NCBI RefSeq assembly: GCF_923868895.1
Contig: NZ_OV350343.1
Location: 2,542,001-2,606,000 of the forward strand
From: Halomonas sp. TD01
GTDB lineage: Bacteria; Pseudomonadota; Gammaproteobacteria; Pseudomonadales; Halomonadaceae
Reading direction: 5' to 3'
Length of the DNA stretch: 64,000 nucleotides
Positions 54,851-64,000 of the stretch are shown here, in pieces. The first letter of the stretch is position 1. Each line of letters opens with the position of its first letter. The notes beneath the pieces are model-generated. The model saw only the letters and a program-made list of their open reading frames with translations, was not told where the DNA came from and made no database searches. The position numbers were made by a program, and so were the translations under genes.

Positions 54851-56695
54851 ATGCCCGAGTATCGCTCCCGTACGACCACCGCTGGCCGCAATATGGCCGG
54901 TGCCCGCGCTCTTTGGCGCGCCACCGGTATGAAGGACGACGACTTCCATAAGCCCATTATTGCGGTTGCGAACTCGTTTACCCAGTTTGTGCCGGGCCAT
55001 GTTCACTTAAAAGACATGGGCCAGCTGGTCGCACGTGAAATTGAAAAAGCAGGCGGTGTTGCTAAAGAGTTCAACACCATCGCGGTAGACGACGGCATCG
55101 CGATGGGCCACGACGGCATGCTCTATTCGCTGCCCAGCCGCGATATTATCGCTGATAGCGTTGAGTACATGTGTAATGCCCACTGCGCTGACGCGCTGGT
55201 GTGTATTTCCAACTGCGACAAAATTACCCCTGGGATGCTGATGGCTGCCATGCGCCTCAATATTCCGGTGATTTTTGTCTCAGGCGGGCCCATGGAAGCG
55301 GGCAAAACCAAGCTGTTAGATCACGGACTAGACCTTGTCGACGCTATGGTTATGGCGGCTGATGATAGTGTCGATGATGAAACCCTTGCAGAAGTCGAGC
55401 GCAGTGCTTGCCCCACCTGCGGCAGTTGCTCGGGCATGTTTACCGCTAACTCTATGAACTGCCTAATGGAAGCATTAGGCTTGGCGCTACCTGGTAACGG
55501 TACCGTGCTGGCGACCCACTCAGACCGTCGCCGTTTGTTTGAAAATGCGGGGCACCGCATTGTAGAGCTCGCCAAGCGCTACTATGAAGGCGAAGAAGCC
55601 CACCTGTTGCCCCGTGCGATTGGCAATAAGGCCGCGTTCAAAAATGCCATGACGTTAGATATCGCCATGGGCGGTTCTACGAATACGATTTTGCATTTGC
55701 TGGCGGCGGCCCAGGAAGCGGAAGTCGACTTCTCCATGGCGGATATTGATCGGCTCTCTCGGGAAGTGCCGCAGCTATGTAAAGTGGCTCCTAATACCCA
55801 GAAATATCATATCGAAGACGTTCACCGTGCGGGTGGCATTATGGCCATTCTGGGCGAGCTGGATCGCGCGGGAGTGTTGGACACGTCAGTGCCGACTGTC
55901 TACGGCGATAGCCTAAAAGCGGCGCTGGAAGAGTGGGACATTATGCGCTCGCCAAACGCCGAGGTGGTCGAGTTCTTTAAAGCAGGCCCTGGTGGCGTTC
56001 CTACTCAAACCGCTTTCTCACAAAGCGCTCGCTGGCCAAGTCTAGATGGCGATCGTGCGACTGGTTGTATCCGCGACCTAGCGCATGCGTTCTCAACAGA
56101 AGGTGGCTTGGCTGTGCTTTACGGCAATATCGCGCTCAATGGTTGCGTGGTGAAAACGGCAGGCGTTGACGACTCTATTCTCGTATTCGAAGGTAAAGCT
56201 CACGTCGTTGAATCCCAAGACCAAGCGGTGGCTAACGTATTGGATGGAAAGGTCAAAGAGGGTGACGTAGTGGTCATTCGCTACGAGGGCCCCAAAGGCG
56301 GCCCGGGTATGCAGGAAATGCTCTATCCGACCTCGTACTTAAAATCCAAAGGGTTGGGTAAAGCGTGTGCACTGCTGACAGATGGCCGTTTTTCTGGCGG
56401 TACCTCCGGGCTTTCCATCGGTCATGTTTCTCCCGAAGCGGCGGCGGGTGGCGCGATTGGTTTAGTCGAGCAGGGCGATACCATTCTGATTGATATTCCC
56501 AACCGCACGATTAACGTGCAACTGTCTGATTCCGTGTTGGCGAAGCGCCGCGAGGCGATGGAAGCCAAAGGAAAAGATGCCTGGAAGCCGGTCGAGCAAC
56601 GCCCGCGTAAGGTAACTCCCGCACTGAAAGCCTACGCGTTACTGGCAACGTCAGCGGACAAGGGCGCGGTTCGCGATCTTTCCAAGCTCGACTAG
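54851..56695 (+). CDS. ilvD: Dihydroxy-acid dehydratase
   Basis: A 614-aa iron-sulfur enzyme for valine, leucine and isoleucine synthesis (E. coli IlvD 616 aa). Cluster cysteines lie in [13 protein letters not shown] and [19 protein letters not shown]. The catalytic C-terminal serine motif is in [22 protein letters not shown] start at ATG 54851 (MPEYRSRTT), the usual N-terminus, though the frame is open from 54800. It is a single gene with a terminator 15 bp after its stop. Confidence 0.98.
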   Translation: MPEYRSRTTTAGRNMAGARALWRATGMKDDDFHKPIIAVANSFTQFVPGHVHLKDMGQLVAREIEKAGGVAKEFNTIAVDDGIAMGHDGMLYSLPSRDIIADSVEYMCNAHCADALVCISNCDKITPGMLMAAMRLNIPVIFVSGGPMEAGKTKLLDHGLDLVDAMVMAADDSVDDETLAEVERSACPTCGSCSGMFTANSMNCLMEALGLALPGNGTVLATHSDRRRLFENAGHRIVELAKRYYEGEEAHLLPRAIGNKAAFKNAMTLDIAMGGSTNTILHLLAAAQEAEVDFSMADIDRLSREVPQLCKVAPNTQKYHIEDVHRAGGIMAILGELDRAGVLDTSVPTVYGDSLKAALEEWDIMRSPNAEVVEFFKAGPGGVPTQTAFSQSARWPSLDGDRATGCIRDLAHAFSTEGGLAVLYGNIALNGCVVKTAGVDDSILVFEGKAHVVESQDQAVANVLDGKVKEGDVVVIRYEGPKGGPGMQEMLYPTSYLKSKGLGKACALLTDGRFSGGTSGLSIGHVSPEAAAGGAIGLVEQGDTILIDIPNRTINVQLSDSVLAKRREAMEAKGKDAWKPVEQRPRKVTPALKAYALLATSADKGAVRDLSKLD

Positions 56696-56710
56696 GGTTA
56701 GGCACTATGT

Positions 56711-56741
56711 AAAGCAGCCCGTGCAAAGCGGGCTGCTTTAT
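56711..56741 (+). terminator. Rho-independent terminator after ilvD
   Basis: Perfect 11-bp stem AAAGCAGCCCG / CGGGCTGCTTT with a 7-base loop (56711-56739). Confidence 0.88.
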
Positions 56742-56791
56742 GTGGACTGCTTTATGCCCAATGCAAACCGTCAAAATGACTAAGGAATGTA

Positions 56792-57844
56792 ATGAAGGCG
56801 ATTATCAACGTTGGCCTCGTTGGCTATGGATTTGCGAGTAAAACGTTTCATGCGCCACTCATTCAGGCAACGGAAGGCCTGGATTTGGTCGCAGTATCCT
56901 CCAGTGATGCCGCCAAAGTGCATGCTGATTTAGATGTTGAGGTTGAAAGCCAGGCGCTGGCGCTGTGTCAGCGCAGCGATATTGATCTCATTGTTATCCC
57001 TACGCCTAACGACACGCACTTTCCGCTTGCGAAAGCAGCGCTGATGGCGGGTAAGCACGTGGTCGTCGATAAACCGTTTACCGTCACGCTTTCAGAAGCC
57101 AAGCAGCTAAAAGCGCTGGCGATTGATAAAGAGCGCCTAGTGTCGGTGTTTCATAACCGCCGCTGGGACAGTGACTTCCTGACCATTAAAGCGCTGTTGG
57201 AAGCTGGTACATTAGGTCGTGTCACCGGATTTGAATCGCGTTTTGATCGTTTTCGGCCAGAGGTTCGCGCCCGCTGGCGAGAAAAAGCCACACCGGGAGG
57301 TGGAATTTGGTATGACCTCGGCCCGCACTTGCTCGACCAAGCTTGTGAGTTGTTTGGGATGCCTAATGCCATCATGCTGGATCTCGGCGTGCGTAGAGAC
57401 GACGCTAAAGCCGATGATGACTTTCTAGCGCTGTTGGAGTATGACGGCTGCCGAGTCAGCCTAAGTGCCGGCACGCTGATTGCTGAATCAACACCGCGCT
57501 TCCGCATTAATGGAACGAAAGGCAGCTATCTTAAATATGGCCTAGATCCTCAAGAGGATCGCTTAAAAGCGGGTGAAATGCCTACGCCTGCATGGGGTGC
57601 TGACTCCCCGGGCACGCTGACTCTTCGCGAGGGCGACGTTGAGGATGCACCGCTGGTACGCCACGAGCATGCCACCCAGGCGGGTGACTACCTCGCTTAT
57701 TATCAAGGTGTGGCTGCCGCAATTCGTGATAAAGGACCACTGCCTGTCGATATTGACGATGCGCTACGCAGCATGATGCTGTTGGAAGCTGGCCTAGACA
57801 GCCACCGCCAACGGCGCTGGATACCGCTTAAGCATCATTTGTAA
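56792..57844 (+). CDS. Gfo/Idh/MocA-family oxidoreductase
   Basis: A 350-aa NAD(P)-dependent dehydrogenase. The N-terminal Rossmann fold starts VGLVGYGFASKTFHAP; VVVDKPF is the family EKP-type motif; GGGIWYDLGPHLLDQAC holds the catalytic-site His. It resembles YdgJ/IolW scyllo-inositol dehydrogenases. The substrate, probably a sugar or inositol derivative, cannot be fixed. It is a stand-alone gene preceded by the ilvD terminator and followed by a palindromic element. Confidence 0.88.
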   Translation: MKAIINVGLVGYGFASKTFHAPLIQATEGLDLVAVSSSDAAKVHADLDVEVESQALALCQRSDIDLIVIPTPNDTHFPLAKAALMAGKHVVVDKPFTVTLSEAKQLKALAIDKERLVSVFHNRRWDSDFLTIKALLEAGTLGRVTGFESRFDRFRPEVRARWREKATPGGGIWYDLGPHLLDQACELFGMPNAIMLDLGVRRDDAKADDDFLALLEYDGCRVSLSAGTLIAESTPRFRINGTKGSYLKYGLDPQEDRLKAGEMPTPAWGADSPGTLTLREGDVEDAPLVRHEHATQAGDYLAYYQGVAAAIRDKGPLPVDIDDALRSMMLLEAGLDSHRQRRWIPLKHHL

Positions 57845-57908
57845 GCACCAGCACGGCGGCTCAGTGTTGGAATGAATGCTCTGCCACTGGGCGTCGTTCC
57901 GCCGCCTC

Positions 57909-58017
57909 TCGCGGGTGCCGCCTACGTTCGTTCCTCGCGAGATTCGTTACCACGCGCTACATAACTTATTGAGTTGACGGGGTTTGTAGCGCGGCGTAAG
58001 CGTCAGCGCACCCGCGA
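57909..58017. repeat. Imperfect palindromic element, copy A (109 bp)
   Basis: Outer ends TCGCGGGTGC / GCACCCGCGA and inner arms CGCGCTAC (57953-57960) / GTAGCGCG (57986-57993) form a nested palindrome. Its ends and inner arms match copies B and C near 63.3 kb, while the middle differs. It lies between convergent genes. It is REP/MITE-like with no coding capacity. Confidence 0.8.
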
Positions 58018-58046
58018 CCGCGCTCACGGAGTTGACCGTTAACGCT

Positions 58047-58661
58047 TTACAGTAAATCCATTGCGTTATCACGTTTCTCTTCGCGCAGCTTATCTCTTGC
58101 GATATAGAGGGCGGCGATGGCACGAGCCTCGTGGAAGTCGTCCCGCAATAGCAAGGCCGGTAGCTCTTCAATGGCATGGGTTTCGACAATCAATGGCTCT
58201 GGCTCGTCGCCTGGCAGGCGCTTGGGATAAAGGTCGGTGGCCATTAGCACTTGCATACGGTGGCGCATGTAGTTAGGCGCAAGAGATAACTCCACCAGCG
58301 GCTCAATGCGATGTGCGCCAAAGCCGCACTCTTCCATCAGCTCTCGGTTGGCAGCAGTGACAATATCTTCGCCGGGATCAACTAACCCCTTCGGCAGTGT
58401 CAGCACATAATCTTCAAAGCCGGCCGCATATTCCCGAATAAGCAGCACGTGCTCCGGGTCGGGCATGGCAATAATCATCACCGCGCCTCGGTCTGCGCCG
58501 GTTAAGCGTTCAAACTGACGCTCTTCGCCGTTAGAAAAGCGCAAGTCAAGCGACTCAATATGGAATAAACGGCTTTTGGCGACGCTCGTTCGCGCCAAAA
58601 TTTGCGGCTTTTTCAGGTAGCCGGTGCGGGTGTCGCCGGGTGATGATTCGTGGTTAGACAT
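58047..58661 (-). CDS. nudE: ADP compounds hydrolase NudE (Nudix)
   Basis: A 204-aa hydrolase of ADP-ribose, NADH and diadenosine polyphosphates. The Nudix box is complete: GLVDPGEDIVTAANRELMEE followed by CGF. I choose the second ATG (58661), because GGAGG at 58666-58670 sits only one base from the first. It is divergent from yrfG with 70 bp between, as in related genomes. Confidence 0.93.
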   Translation of the reverse strand: MSNHESSPGDTRTGYLKKPQILARTSVAKSRLFHIESLDLRFSNGEERQFERLTGADRGAVMIIAMPDPEHVLLIREYAAGFEDYVLTLPKGLVDPGEDIVTAANRELMEECGFGAHRIEPLVELSLAPNYMRHRMQVLMATDLYPKRLPGDEPEPLIVETHAIEELPALLLRDDFHEARAIAALYIARDKLREEKRDNAMDLL

Positions 58662-58731
58662 CATGCCTCCGTGGCTGCAAAAAACGGGTTACGCTACAAT
58701 AGCATGCTTATTCTTTCAGACTGGAGCGGCA

Positions 58732-59409
58732 ATGATTGATTGGCGCGAGATCGATACTGTCCTACTTGATATGGATGGCACGCTGCTGGATCTGCACTTC
58801 GATAGCCATTTCTGGCTAGAGCACCTGCCAAAACGCTATGTTGAGCTTCATCAGCTAGACGCAGCGAGCCAAGAAGCGCTGCGTGCCCGTATTATCGGTG
58901 AGCAGGGCACGCTGAACTGGTACAGCCTTGCGTACTGGAGCCGCGAACTTGGGGTGGATATCGTGGCGCTGAAACGCGAAGTACAGCACTTGATAGGCCT
59001 GCGTAGTGACGCACTAGACTTTTTAACCTGGCTGAAGCAAACCCATCCCCGTGTCATTTTAGCGACCAACGCAGACCGTGCCAGCCTCGCGCTAAAATTA
59101 CCGTTGACAGGGTTGGAAAACTACCTCGACGCCATCATCTCATCAGAAGATGTGGGCGCTGCAAAAGAAGAGCAGGCTTTCTGGTTTGCGCTTCAAGAGC
59201 AAGAGCCGTTTGATCCAGCGCGCACGCTGTTTATCGATGATAATGCGCGCGTGCTCGAGAGCGCCCGTGAGTTCGGTATCAAACACTTGCTGGGCATTAA
59301 GCAGCCCGATAGCCAGCGACCAGAAAAAGAGCTACAAGCGTTTATCGCCCTAGACCGATTTGCCCAACTGCTGCCAGACAACCTGCCAGGGCAGCGAGGA
59401 GAGCGTTAA
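58732..59409 (+). CDS. yrfG: GMP/IMP nucleotidase YrfG (HAD)
   Basis: A 225-aa HAD phosphatase with motif I LLDMDGTLLD, motif II LATNAD and motif IV IDDNARVLE. It is thought to dephosphorylate GMP and IMP. ATG 58732 is used because GGAGCGGC precedes it and MIDWREID fits the family start. It overlaps hslR by one base (TAATG), giving the conserved yrfG-hslR-hslO run. Confidence 0.92.
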   Translation: MIDWREIDTVLLDMDGTLLDLHFDSHFWLEHLPKRYVELHQLDAASQEALRARIIGEQGTLNWYSLAYWSRELGVDIVALKREVQHLIGLRSDALDFLTWLKQTHPRVILATNADRASLALKLPLTGLENYLDAIISSEDVGAAKEEQAFWFALQEQEPFDPARTLFIDDNARVLESAREFGIKHLLGIKQPDSQRPEKELQAFIALDRFAQLLPDNLPGQRGER

Positions 59410-59798
59410 TGAGCGACAGCGTTCGCTTAGATAAGTGGCTTTGGGCAGCGCGGTTTTTCAAAACCCGCGCCCTGGCTAAAAAAGCGATAGAAGGTGGCAA
59501 AGTCCACTATGACGGTGCCCGCGTAAAAACTAGCAAAAATGTCGAGCTGGGAGCGCTTATTCGTGTCCCTCAAGGCTGGGATATTTTTGAGGTGGAAGTG
59601 GTTTCGCTTTCCGACCAGCGCCGCGGTGCGCCAGAAGCACGCAAGCTCTACGCTGAAACGGAAGAAAGCGTGCAACGCCGTGCCAAAGAAGCTGAAGCTC
59701 GTCGTCTCACCAATGAAGCCATGCAGCACCCGCTCAAACGTCCTGATAAAAAGCAGCGGCGTGATATCCAGCGTTTCCAGCGCCAACAGGGCGATTAA
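59409..59798 (+). CDS. hslR: Ribosome-associated heat shock protein Hsp15
   Basis: A 129-aa S4-domain RNA-binding protein ([21 protein letters not shown]) with a basic C-terminal tail. By family knowledge it binds stalled 50S subunits carrying nascent peptide and helps recycle them after heat shock. One-base overlap with yrfG. Confidence 0.96.
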   Translation: MSDSVRLDKWLWAARFFKTRALAKKAIEGGKVHYDGARVKTSKNVELGALIRVPQGWDIFEVEVVSLSDQRRGAPEARKLYAETEESVQRRAKEAEARRLTNEAMQHPLKRPDKKQRRDIQRFQRQQGD

Positions 59799-59856
59799 AC
59801 ACGCGTTTATTCGTCATGGCGGTAAGCTTTCTCTCTATTTCTCCGGCGGTTTTCTT

Positions 59857-60732
59857 ATGTCTGATCAAATCCAACGTTTTATGTTTGACCAAACCAATGT
59901 GCGTGGTGAAATTGTCACGCTCAGCACTGCCTATAATGAGGTGCTCGACCGCCACGCTTACCCGCCAGCAGTTAATCAGTTGCTCGGTGAGCTGTTGGCA
60001 GCGGTTGCTTTGCTAACCGACACAGTAAAGCTAGACGGCACGCTAAGCATTGAAGTGCGCGGCCGAGGCTCGCTTGCACTATTAATGGCAGAGTCCAATC
60101 CCGGTGGAGAGCTGCGTGCAATCGCGCGCATTGCTGAAGATGCGGTACTGCCCAGCGAACACGCCAGTTTCCGAGAGCTGGTAGGTGAAGGCCAAATTAT
60201 GATTACCCTCGATCCACGGGAAGGGCATCGCTATCAGGGTATTGTTGCGCTTGATCACGATACGCTAGGCGGTTGCCTAGAAGCCTACTTCGCTCAGTCA
60301 GAGCAGCTGCCCACCCGCCTGTGGTTAGCGGCTGACGGTGAGAGAGCCGGTGGACTATTACTTCAGCGCCTGCCCGATGCCTCACAAAACCAAGATGTTG
60401 ATGCTTGGGAGCGCAGCGTTCATCTCGCCGACACAATTAAAACAGAAGAGCTTCTGGGGCTTGAGCAACGCGAAGTACTCTATCGTCTCTATCACGAAGA
60501 GACGGTTAGAGTGTTTGAACCGAAATCACTACGCTTTGGCTGTACATGCTCACGGGAGCGAATGAGCCATGCGCTATACACGCTTGGCGAAGAGGAACTG
60601 CGCGATATTTTGCGCGAAGAGGGCGCAATCGATACGCAGTGTCACTTTTGCCACACGAAATATCACTACACAGCCGCTGATATTGAAATTTTATTAGAAA
60701 ATCCGGACGCGCCACCCCCGGTGATTCATTGA
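59857..60732 (+). CDS. hslO: Redox-regulated chaperone Hsp33
   Basis: A 291-aa holdase switched on by oxidation. The C-terminal zinc/redox centre is CTC near residue 229 and CHFC near 262, i.e. the CXC...CXXC pattern. The N-terminal domain has [15 protein letters not shown] and [14 protein letters not shown] 59857 is preceded by weak Gly-rich sequence; the frame is open far upstream through hslR but without a family match. 58 bp after hslR. Confidence 0.96.
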   Translation: MSDQIQRFMFDQTNVRGEIVTLSTAYNEVLDRHAYPPAVNQLLGELLAAVALLTDTVKLDGTLSIEVRGRGSLALLMAESNPGGELRAIARIAEDAVLPSEHASFRELVGEGQIMITLDPREGHRYQGIVALDHDTLGGCLEAYFAQSEQLPTRLWLAADGERAGGLLLQRLPDASQNQDVDAWERSVHLADTIKTEELLGLEQREVLYRLYHEETVRVFEPKSLRFGCTCSRERMSHALYTLGEEELRDILREEGAIDTQCHFCHTKYHYTAADIEILLENPDAPPPVIH

Positions 60733-61043
60733 TTGTGTAGTCGTGGATGGCGGCATGGGCGTTGAAGCCCTTTGTGTACCGCGCTAGTCATAGCAAAGCC
60801 TATAGGACGCCTGCCGAACGGTTGTTTGAAAAAATACTGCGCTGCAACACAAAATGTAGTGTCAGTGTAGTAGTTTAACTACAAGATATTTGATTAAAGC
60901 CCCCATTTCCTGGGGGCTTTCTTTTTGCCATAATGCGCCGGACTTCAGCGCACTCAGCCCATGGTTATTGGAAACAATAGGAGGCTGAGATGATTTCTCA
61001 AGGCGTCGGTGACGCCCGGTAAATTCGAGACCCAGGAATCGAC
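60733..61043. other. Gene-free gap before pckA (311 bp)
   Basis: Holds the hslO terminator (60896-60926), a small inverted repeat TAGTTTAACTA at about 60871-60881, and a leader with GGAGGCTGAGATG (60981) that would start a nine-codon frame. No other feature was seen. Confidence 0.6.
60896..60926 (+). terminator. Rho-independent terminator upstream of pckA
   Basis: Perfect 10-bp stem AAAGCCCCCA / TGGGGGCTTT with loop TTTCC, then C and five T. Confidence 0.9.
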
Positions 61044-62600
61044 ATGACCACGACTCAAGCCGCTCTCCAAGCCCACGTTAATCTTAGCAGCGCCGAACTT
61101 ATCGAGCGCGCCGTGGCCCGTGGTGAAGGCCGCTTGTCGGCTAACGGTGCGCTGGTGGTAAACACCGGTCTGCGCACAGGGCGTTCACCGAAAGATCGCT
61201 ATATCGTCGACGAGCCCTCTACTCGCGATAGTATCGACTGGGGCAGCGTGAACCGCCCGTTTGATGCTGAAAAATTCTCAGCGCTTTGGGCACGTGTAGA
61301 AGATTATCTGGGTAGCGGTGAGCATTTCGTGGCTGAGCTGCATGTTGGCAGCGATAACACTCACTATTTGCCAGTTCGTGTAACGACAGAAACCGCTTGG
61401 CAAAATCTGTTTGGCCGTACCATGTTTGTGCGCCCGCAGGCTTACAACACAGCGGTTAAAGAAGAGTGGACGATTCTGAACGCCGCGGGCTTTGAGTGTG
61501 ACCCAAGTCGTGACGGCACCAACTCAGATGGCTGTGTCATCATCAATTTTGCCGAGCGCAAAGTATTGATTGCCGGTATGCGTTATGCCGGTGAAATGAA
61601 GAAAGCTATGTTCTCGGTGCAGAACTACTTGTTGCCAGAAGCTGACGTTCTGCCGATGCACTGCTCTGCGAACGTCGGTGAAGACGGCGAAACCTGCCTG
61701 TTCTTCGGTCTTTCAGGCACAGGTAAAACCACACTATCCGCTGACCAAGCGCGCTACCTAATTGGCGATGATGAGCACGCATGGGGTGACGGCATCGTCT
61801 TCAACATGGAAGGTGGCTGCTACGCTAAATGTATCGACCTTTCTGAGAAGAATGAGCCGGTTATCTGGAACGCAATTAAGTTTGGTACCGTGCTGGAGAA
61901 TGTCGTTCTTGATGATCGTCGCGAGCCGGATTACGCCGACGACAGCCTGACCCAGAACTCTCGTGCCGCCTATCCGTTGGAGCACGTTGAAAAGCGTGTA
62001 CCGGAGAACCTGGCCGGCGAGCCTAACGCCATTGTCTTCCTGACCTGCGATATGTCTGGCGTTCTGCCGCCCGTGTCGATTCTTTCTAAAGAAGCTGCGG
62101 CTTACCACTTCTTGTCAGGTTACACCGCGAAAGTGGGTTCGACCGAAATGGGCTCATCTGAAGGTTTGGCTGCTACGTTCTCTACCTGTTTTGGTGCGCC
62201 TTTCTTCCCGCGTCCTGCGCGCGAATACGCCGACCTGCTGATCAAGCGGGTAGATAAGAAAGATGCTCAGGTTTATCTCGTCAACACCGGTTGGACAGGT
62301 GGTGCCTACGGCGAAGGTGGCTCACGTTTCTCTATCCCGACCACTCGCGCCATCATCAGTGCCATTCAGTCTGGCGTGCTTCGTGATGTTGAAACCCAGC
62401 ACATCGAAGGCCTTAACCTTCAAGTGCCGGTAGCAGTGCCGGGCGTAGACTCTAGCCTGCTCAATCCTCGCGAAACGTGGGCTGACAAAGAAGCGTATGA
62501 CCGTCATCTGCAAGATCTAGCCACTAAATTCGTTGATAACTTCAAGAAGTTTGAAGGCGTTAACGAAGCAATTATCAAGGCAGGCCCGCAGTTAACCTGA
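61044..62600 (+). CDS. pckA: ATP-dependent phosphoenolpyruvate carboxykinase
   Basis: A 518-aa gluconeogenic enzyme that decarboxylates oxaloacetate to PEP. Seen: [10 protein letters not shown], the kinase P-loop [14 protein letters not shown], metal-binding [22 protein letters not shown] and [11 protein letters not shown]. Length is near the E. coli enzyme (540 aa). As in enterics, it follows hslR-hslO. Confidence 0.98.
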   Translation: MTTTQAALQAHVNLSSAELIERAVARGEGRLSANGALVVNTGLRTGRSPKDRYIVDEPSTRDSIDWGSVNRPFDAEKFSALWARVEDYLGSGEHFVAELHVGSDNTHYLPVRVTTETAWQNLFGRTMFVRPQAYNTAVKEEWTILNAAGFECDPSRDGTNSDGCVIINFAERKVLIAGMRYAGEMKKAMFSVQNYLLPEADVLPMHCSANVGEDGETCLFFGLSGTGKTTLSADQARYLIGDDEHAWGDGIVFNMEGGCYAKCIDLSEKNEPVIWNAIKFGTVLENVVLDDRREPDYADDSLTQNSRAAYPLEHVEKRVPENLAGEPNAIVFLTCDMSGVLPPVSILSKEAAAYHFLSGYTAKVGSTEMGSSEGLAATFSTCFGAPFFPRPAREYADLLIKRVDKKDAQVYLVNTGWTGGAYGEGGSRFSIPTTRAIISAIQSGVLRDVETQHIEGLNLQVPVAVPGVDSSLLNPRETWADKEAYDRHLQDLATKFVDNFKKFEGVNEAIIKAGPQLT

Positions 62601-62671
62601 TATGTACAGCAGGGTGAAGGTTGTCGAATGTTTGGATAACTAATCGAACGTTTGGACAGTCAAGCAGTCAA

Positions 62672-62705
62672 AATGGGACAGCGCTTCGGCGCTGTCCCAT
62701 TTTTA
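62672..62705 (+). terminator. Rho-independent terminator after pckA
   Basis: 13-bp perfect stem AATGGGACAGCGC / GCGCTGTCCCATT with TTCG tetraloop and following T-run. Confidence 0.95.
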
Positions 62706-62740
62706 TGTCTGCGTCCTTGACGTGTTGAGGGAGTGCGCAA

Positions 62741-63238
62741 ATGAAGCGACGTCATTTTATAGGTCTTGCGGGACTAACGGGGCTGGCAGGTATTCTTCCT
62801 GGCGTCTCGTTTGGCTTTCCGCGATTAGACCTTGAAGCAGCCCCCGACCTTGAAAAGCTTGAATTAAGCGAAGACGAATGGCGGGAACGCTTGTCTGATG
62901 AAGCATTTTACGTTCTGCGTGAAGAGGGAACTGAGCGTGCCTTTTCAAGCCCCTTAGACGGAGAGGTTGGGGAGGGTGAGTACCGCTGTGCTGGGTGCGA
63001 TCTTGTACTTTTCACCAGTGCAATGAAGTATGATTCTGGCACCGGTTGGCCCAGTTTTTTCGAGCATGTTGAAGGCCACTTACTTAGCAAGCTAGATTTC
63101 AAGCTAGTGTGGCCGCGCACGGAATACCACTGTGCCCGCTGCGGCGGCCATCAAGGCCATATCTTTGGAGATGGTCCAGAGCCCACGGGCCTACGCTGGT
63201 GCAATAACGGTGTGGCACTGCGGTTCGTGCCTGCATAA
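62741..63238 (+). CDS. msrB: Tat-exported methionine-R-sulfoxide reductase MsrB
   Basis: A 165-aa protein. The leader MKRRHFIGLAG plus a hydrophobic run is a twin-arginine signal, so the enzyme probably works in the periplasm, unlike the common cytoplasmic MsrB. The SelR domain (about 40-165) has zinc pairs CAGC and CARC, TGWPSFFEHV, and the catalytic cysteine in LRWCNNGVALRF. Export in folded form fits a zinc enzyme. The start has GAGGGAG upstream. Single gene. Confidence 0.93.
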   Translation: MKRRHFIGLAGLTGLAGILPGVSFGFPRLDLEAAPDLEKLELSEDEWRERLSDEAFYVLREEGTERAFSSPLDGEVGEGEYRCAGCDLVLFTSAMKYDSGTGWPSFFEHVEGHLLSKLDFKLVWPRTEYHCARCGGHQGHIFGDGPEPTGLRWCNNGVALRFVPA

Positions 63239-63247
63239 AACACCATC

Positions 63248-63358
63248 CGCGGGTGCCTCGTTTGCTCGTCCCTCGCAAGACTCGTTACACCGCGCTACAG
63301 GGATGCAGCCATTGAGCCCAGTGATGTGGTAGCGCGTGGTAAGCGAAGCGCACCCGCG
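63248..63358. repeat. Imperfect palindromic element, copy B (111 bp)
   Basis: Ends CGCGGGTGC / GCACCCGCG and inner arms CGCGCTAC / GTAGCGCG, as in copies A and C. It is nearly identical to copy C, 158 bp downstream, over most of its length. Confidence 0.88.
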
Positions 63359-63405
63359 AGGACAGCGCGAAGCGGTGCTGGGCTTGAGCATGTGCCATGG
63401 AGTGT

Positions 63406-63516
63406 CGCGGGTGCCTCGTTTGCTCGTTCCTCGCAAGACTCGTTACACCGCGCTACAGGGATGCAACCATTGAGTTCATTGATGTTGTAGCGCGTGGTAA
63501 GCGAAGCGCACCCGCG
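63406..63516. repeat. Imperfect palindromic element, copy C (111 bp)
   Basis: Same architecture as copy B, offset by 158 bp. The gap 63239-63611 between msrB and tex is filled by these two copies and holds no gene. Confidence 0.88.
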
Positions 63517-63611
63517 AGGGCAGCTCCCCCATCGTGGCCAATTCATGCCAGCATCGTGCGATTGTGGTACCTTGTCGGCACCTCGAATGCTGCATGAGTT
63601 AGTTGCACGTT

Positions 63612-64000
63612 ATGGATGTCAAACAACGCATTATTTTACGCTTAGCCACTGAGCTAAACGTACGACCTGAACAGGTCTCCGCAACGGTAGAGCTTCTGGA
63701 TGGTGGTGCTACCGTGCCGTTTATTGCCCGTTATCGTAAAGAGGTAACGGGTGCCCTTGATGATATTCAGCTGCGTCAGTTAGATGAACGCCTGCGCTAT
63801 TTGCGGGAGCTGGAAGAGCGCCGTGAAGCCGTACTGTTGGCTATTGATGAGCAGGGCAAGCTGGATGCCACGCTGAAAGCAACGATTCAGGCAGCTGAAA
63901 CTAAGCAGCGCCTAGAAGACTTATACCTACCGTTTAAGAAAAAGCGCCGCACGAAAGCACAAATTGCCCGAGAGGCGGGTCTAGAGCCATTGGCTGATGC
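63612..64000 (+). CDS. tex: Tex/YhgF-like RNA-binding protein (3' end outside window)
   Basis: First 129 codons of a Tex homologue, cut by the window edge. The N-terminus MDVKQRIILRLATELNV, then TVPFIARYRKEVTG and RLEDLYLPFKKKRRTKAQIA, are hallmarks of Tex, a nucleic-acid-binding protein with a C-terminal S1 domain. The start ATG 63612 lacks a strong ribosome site (TTGCACGTT upstream). Confidence 0.93.
   Translation, partial: MDVKQRIILRLATELNVRPEQVSATVELLDGGATVPFIARYRKEVTGALDDIQLRQLDERLRYLRELEERREAVLLAIDEQGKLDATLKATIQAAETKQRLEDLYLPFKKKRRTKAQIAREAGLEPLAD

Noticed and set aside
63191..63546. Minus-strand frames of 81-83 aa sharing Cys-rich segments
   Set aside because: They fall on palindromic copies B and C, so their similarity reflects the DNA repeat; no ribosome sites.

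Overview
The window looks like chromosomal DNA of a moderately halophilic gammaproteobacterium, most likely Halomonadaceae (Halomonas/Vreelandella). This rests on gammaproteobacterial synteny (tesA-ybbA-ybbP; nrdR-ribD-ribBA-ribH-nusB-thiL-pgpA; yrfG-hslR-hslO-pckA), acidic protein composition, a glucosylglycerate compatible-solute operon and moderate GC. The genus is inferred; no rRNA or tRNA gene was seen.

Region 1 (1-19.6 kb) is a Lap-type cell-surface adhesion module. It holds the C-terminal part of a giant RTX adhesin (21 near-identical 642-bp repeats, a vWFA domain, RTX repeats and a type I secretion signal), then a small conserved gene, then convergent lapG-lapD for c-di-GMP-controlled periplasmic proteolysis of the adhesin. 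The adhesin N-terminus and its type I secretion genes lie outside the window. Region 2 (19.7-26.7 kb) has tesA divergent from the ybbAP ABC exporter, an unrecognised exported protein and glyA. Region 3 (26.7-30.3 kb) has a GT32 glycosyltransferase, a FlgO-like lipoprotein and a second lipoprotein on the minus strand, divergent from an orphan MotB/OmpA-like protein. A candidate ~95-nt small RNA follows on the minus strand. Region 4 (30.4-32.7 kb) is a two-gene glucosylglycerate synthesis operon. A GH13_18-type sugar phosphorylase at 41-42.7 kb may recycle this solute.

Region 5 (32.9-40.9 kb) reads as a sulfur-oxidation and redox island. It encodes a persulfide dioxygenase-like metallo-hydrolase, a DUF2892 membrane protein, two half-size YeeE/YedE permeases, an OmpR-type two-component system preceded by a PmrA-like box, a TsdB/TsdA-like thiosulfate dehydrogenase pair, DsbG and a membrane-anchored TlpA-like thioredoxin. 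Region 6 (43-48.4 kb) is the nrdR-rib-nusB-thiL-pgpA housekeeping operon. Region 7 (48.5-57.8 kb) has a DUF945 protein, a stand-alone Lon protease, a PAS-containing chemoreceptor, ilvD and a Gfo/Idh/MocA oxidoreductase. Region 8 (58-64 kb) has nudE divergent from yrfG-hslR-hslO, then pckA, a Tat-exported MsrB and the start of tex.

Intergenic DNA carries many rho-independent terminators and three copies of a ~110-bp imperfect palindrome (57.9, 63.25 and 63.4 kb) that looks like a dispersed REP/MITE-like family. The strongest candidates for new biology are the predicted small RNA, the palindromic element family, the 16-bp palindromic array after the glucosylglycerate operon, the orphan MotB-like/lipoprotein cluster, and the higher-order structure of the adhesin repeats.
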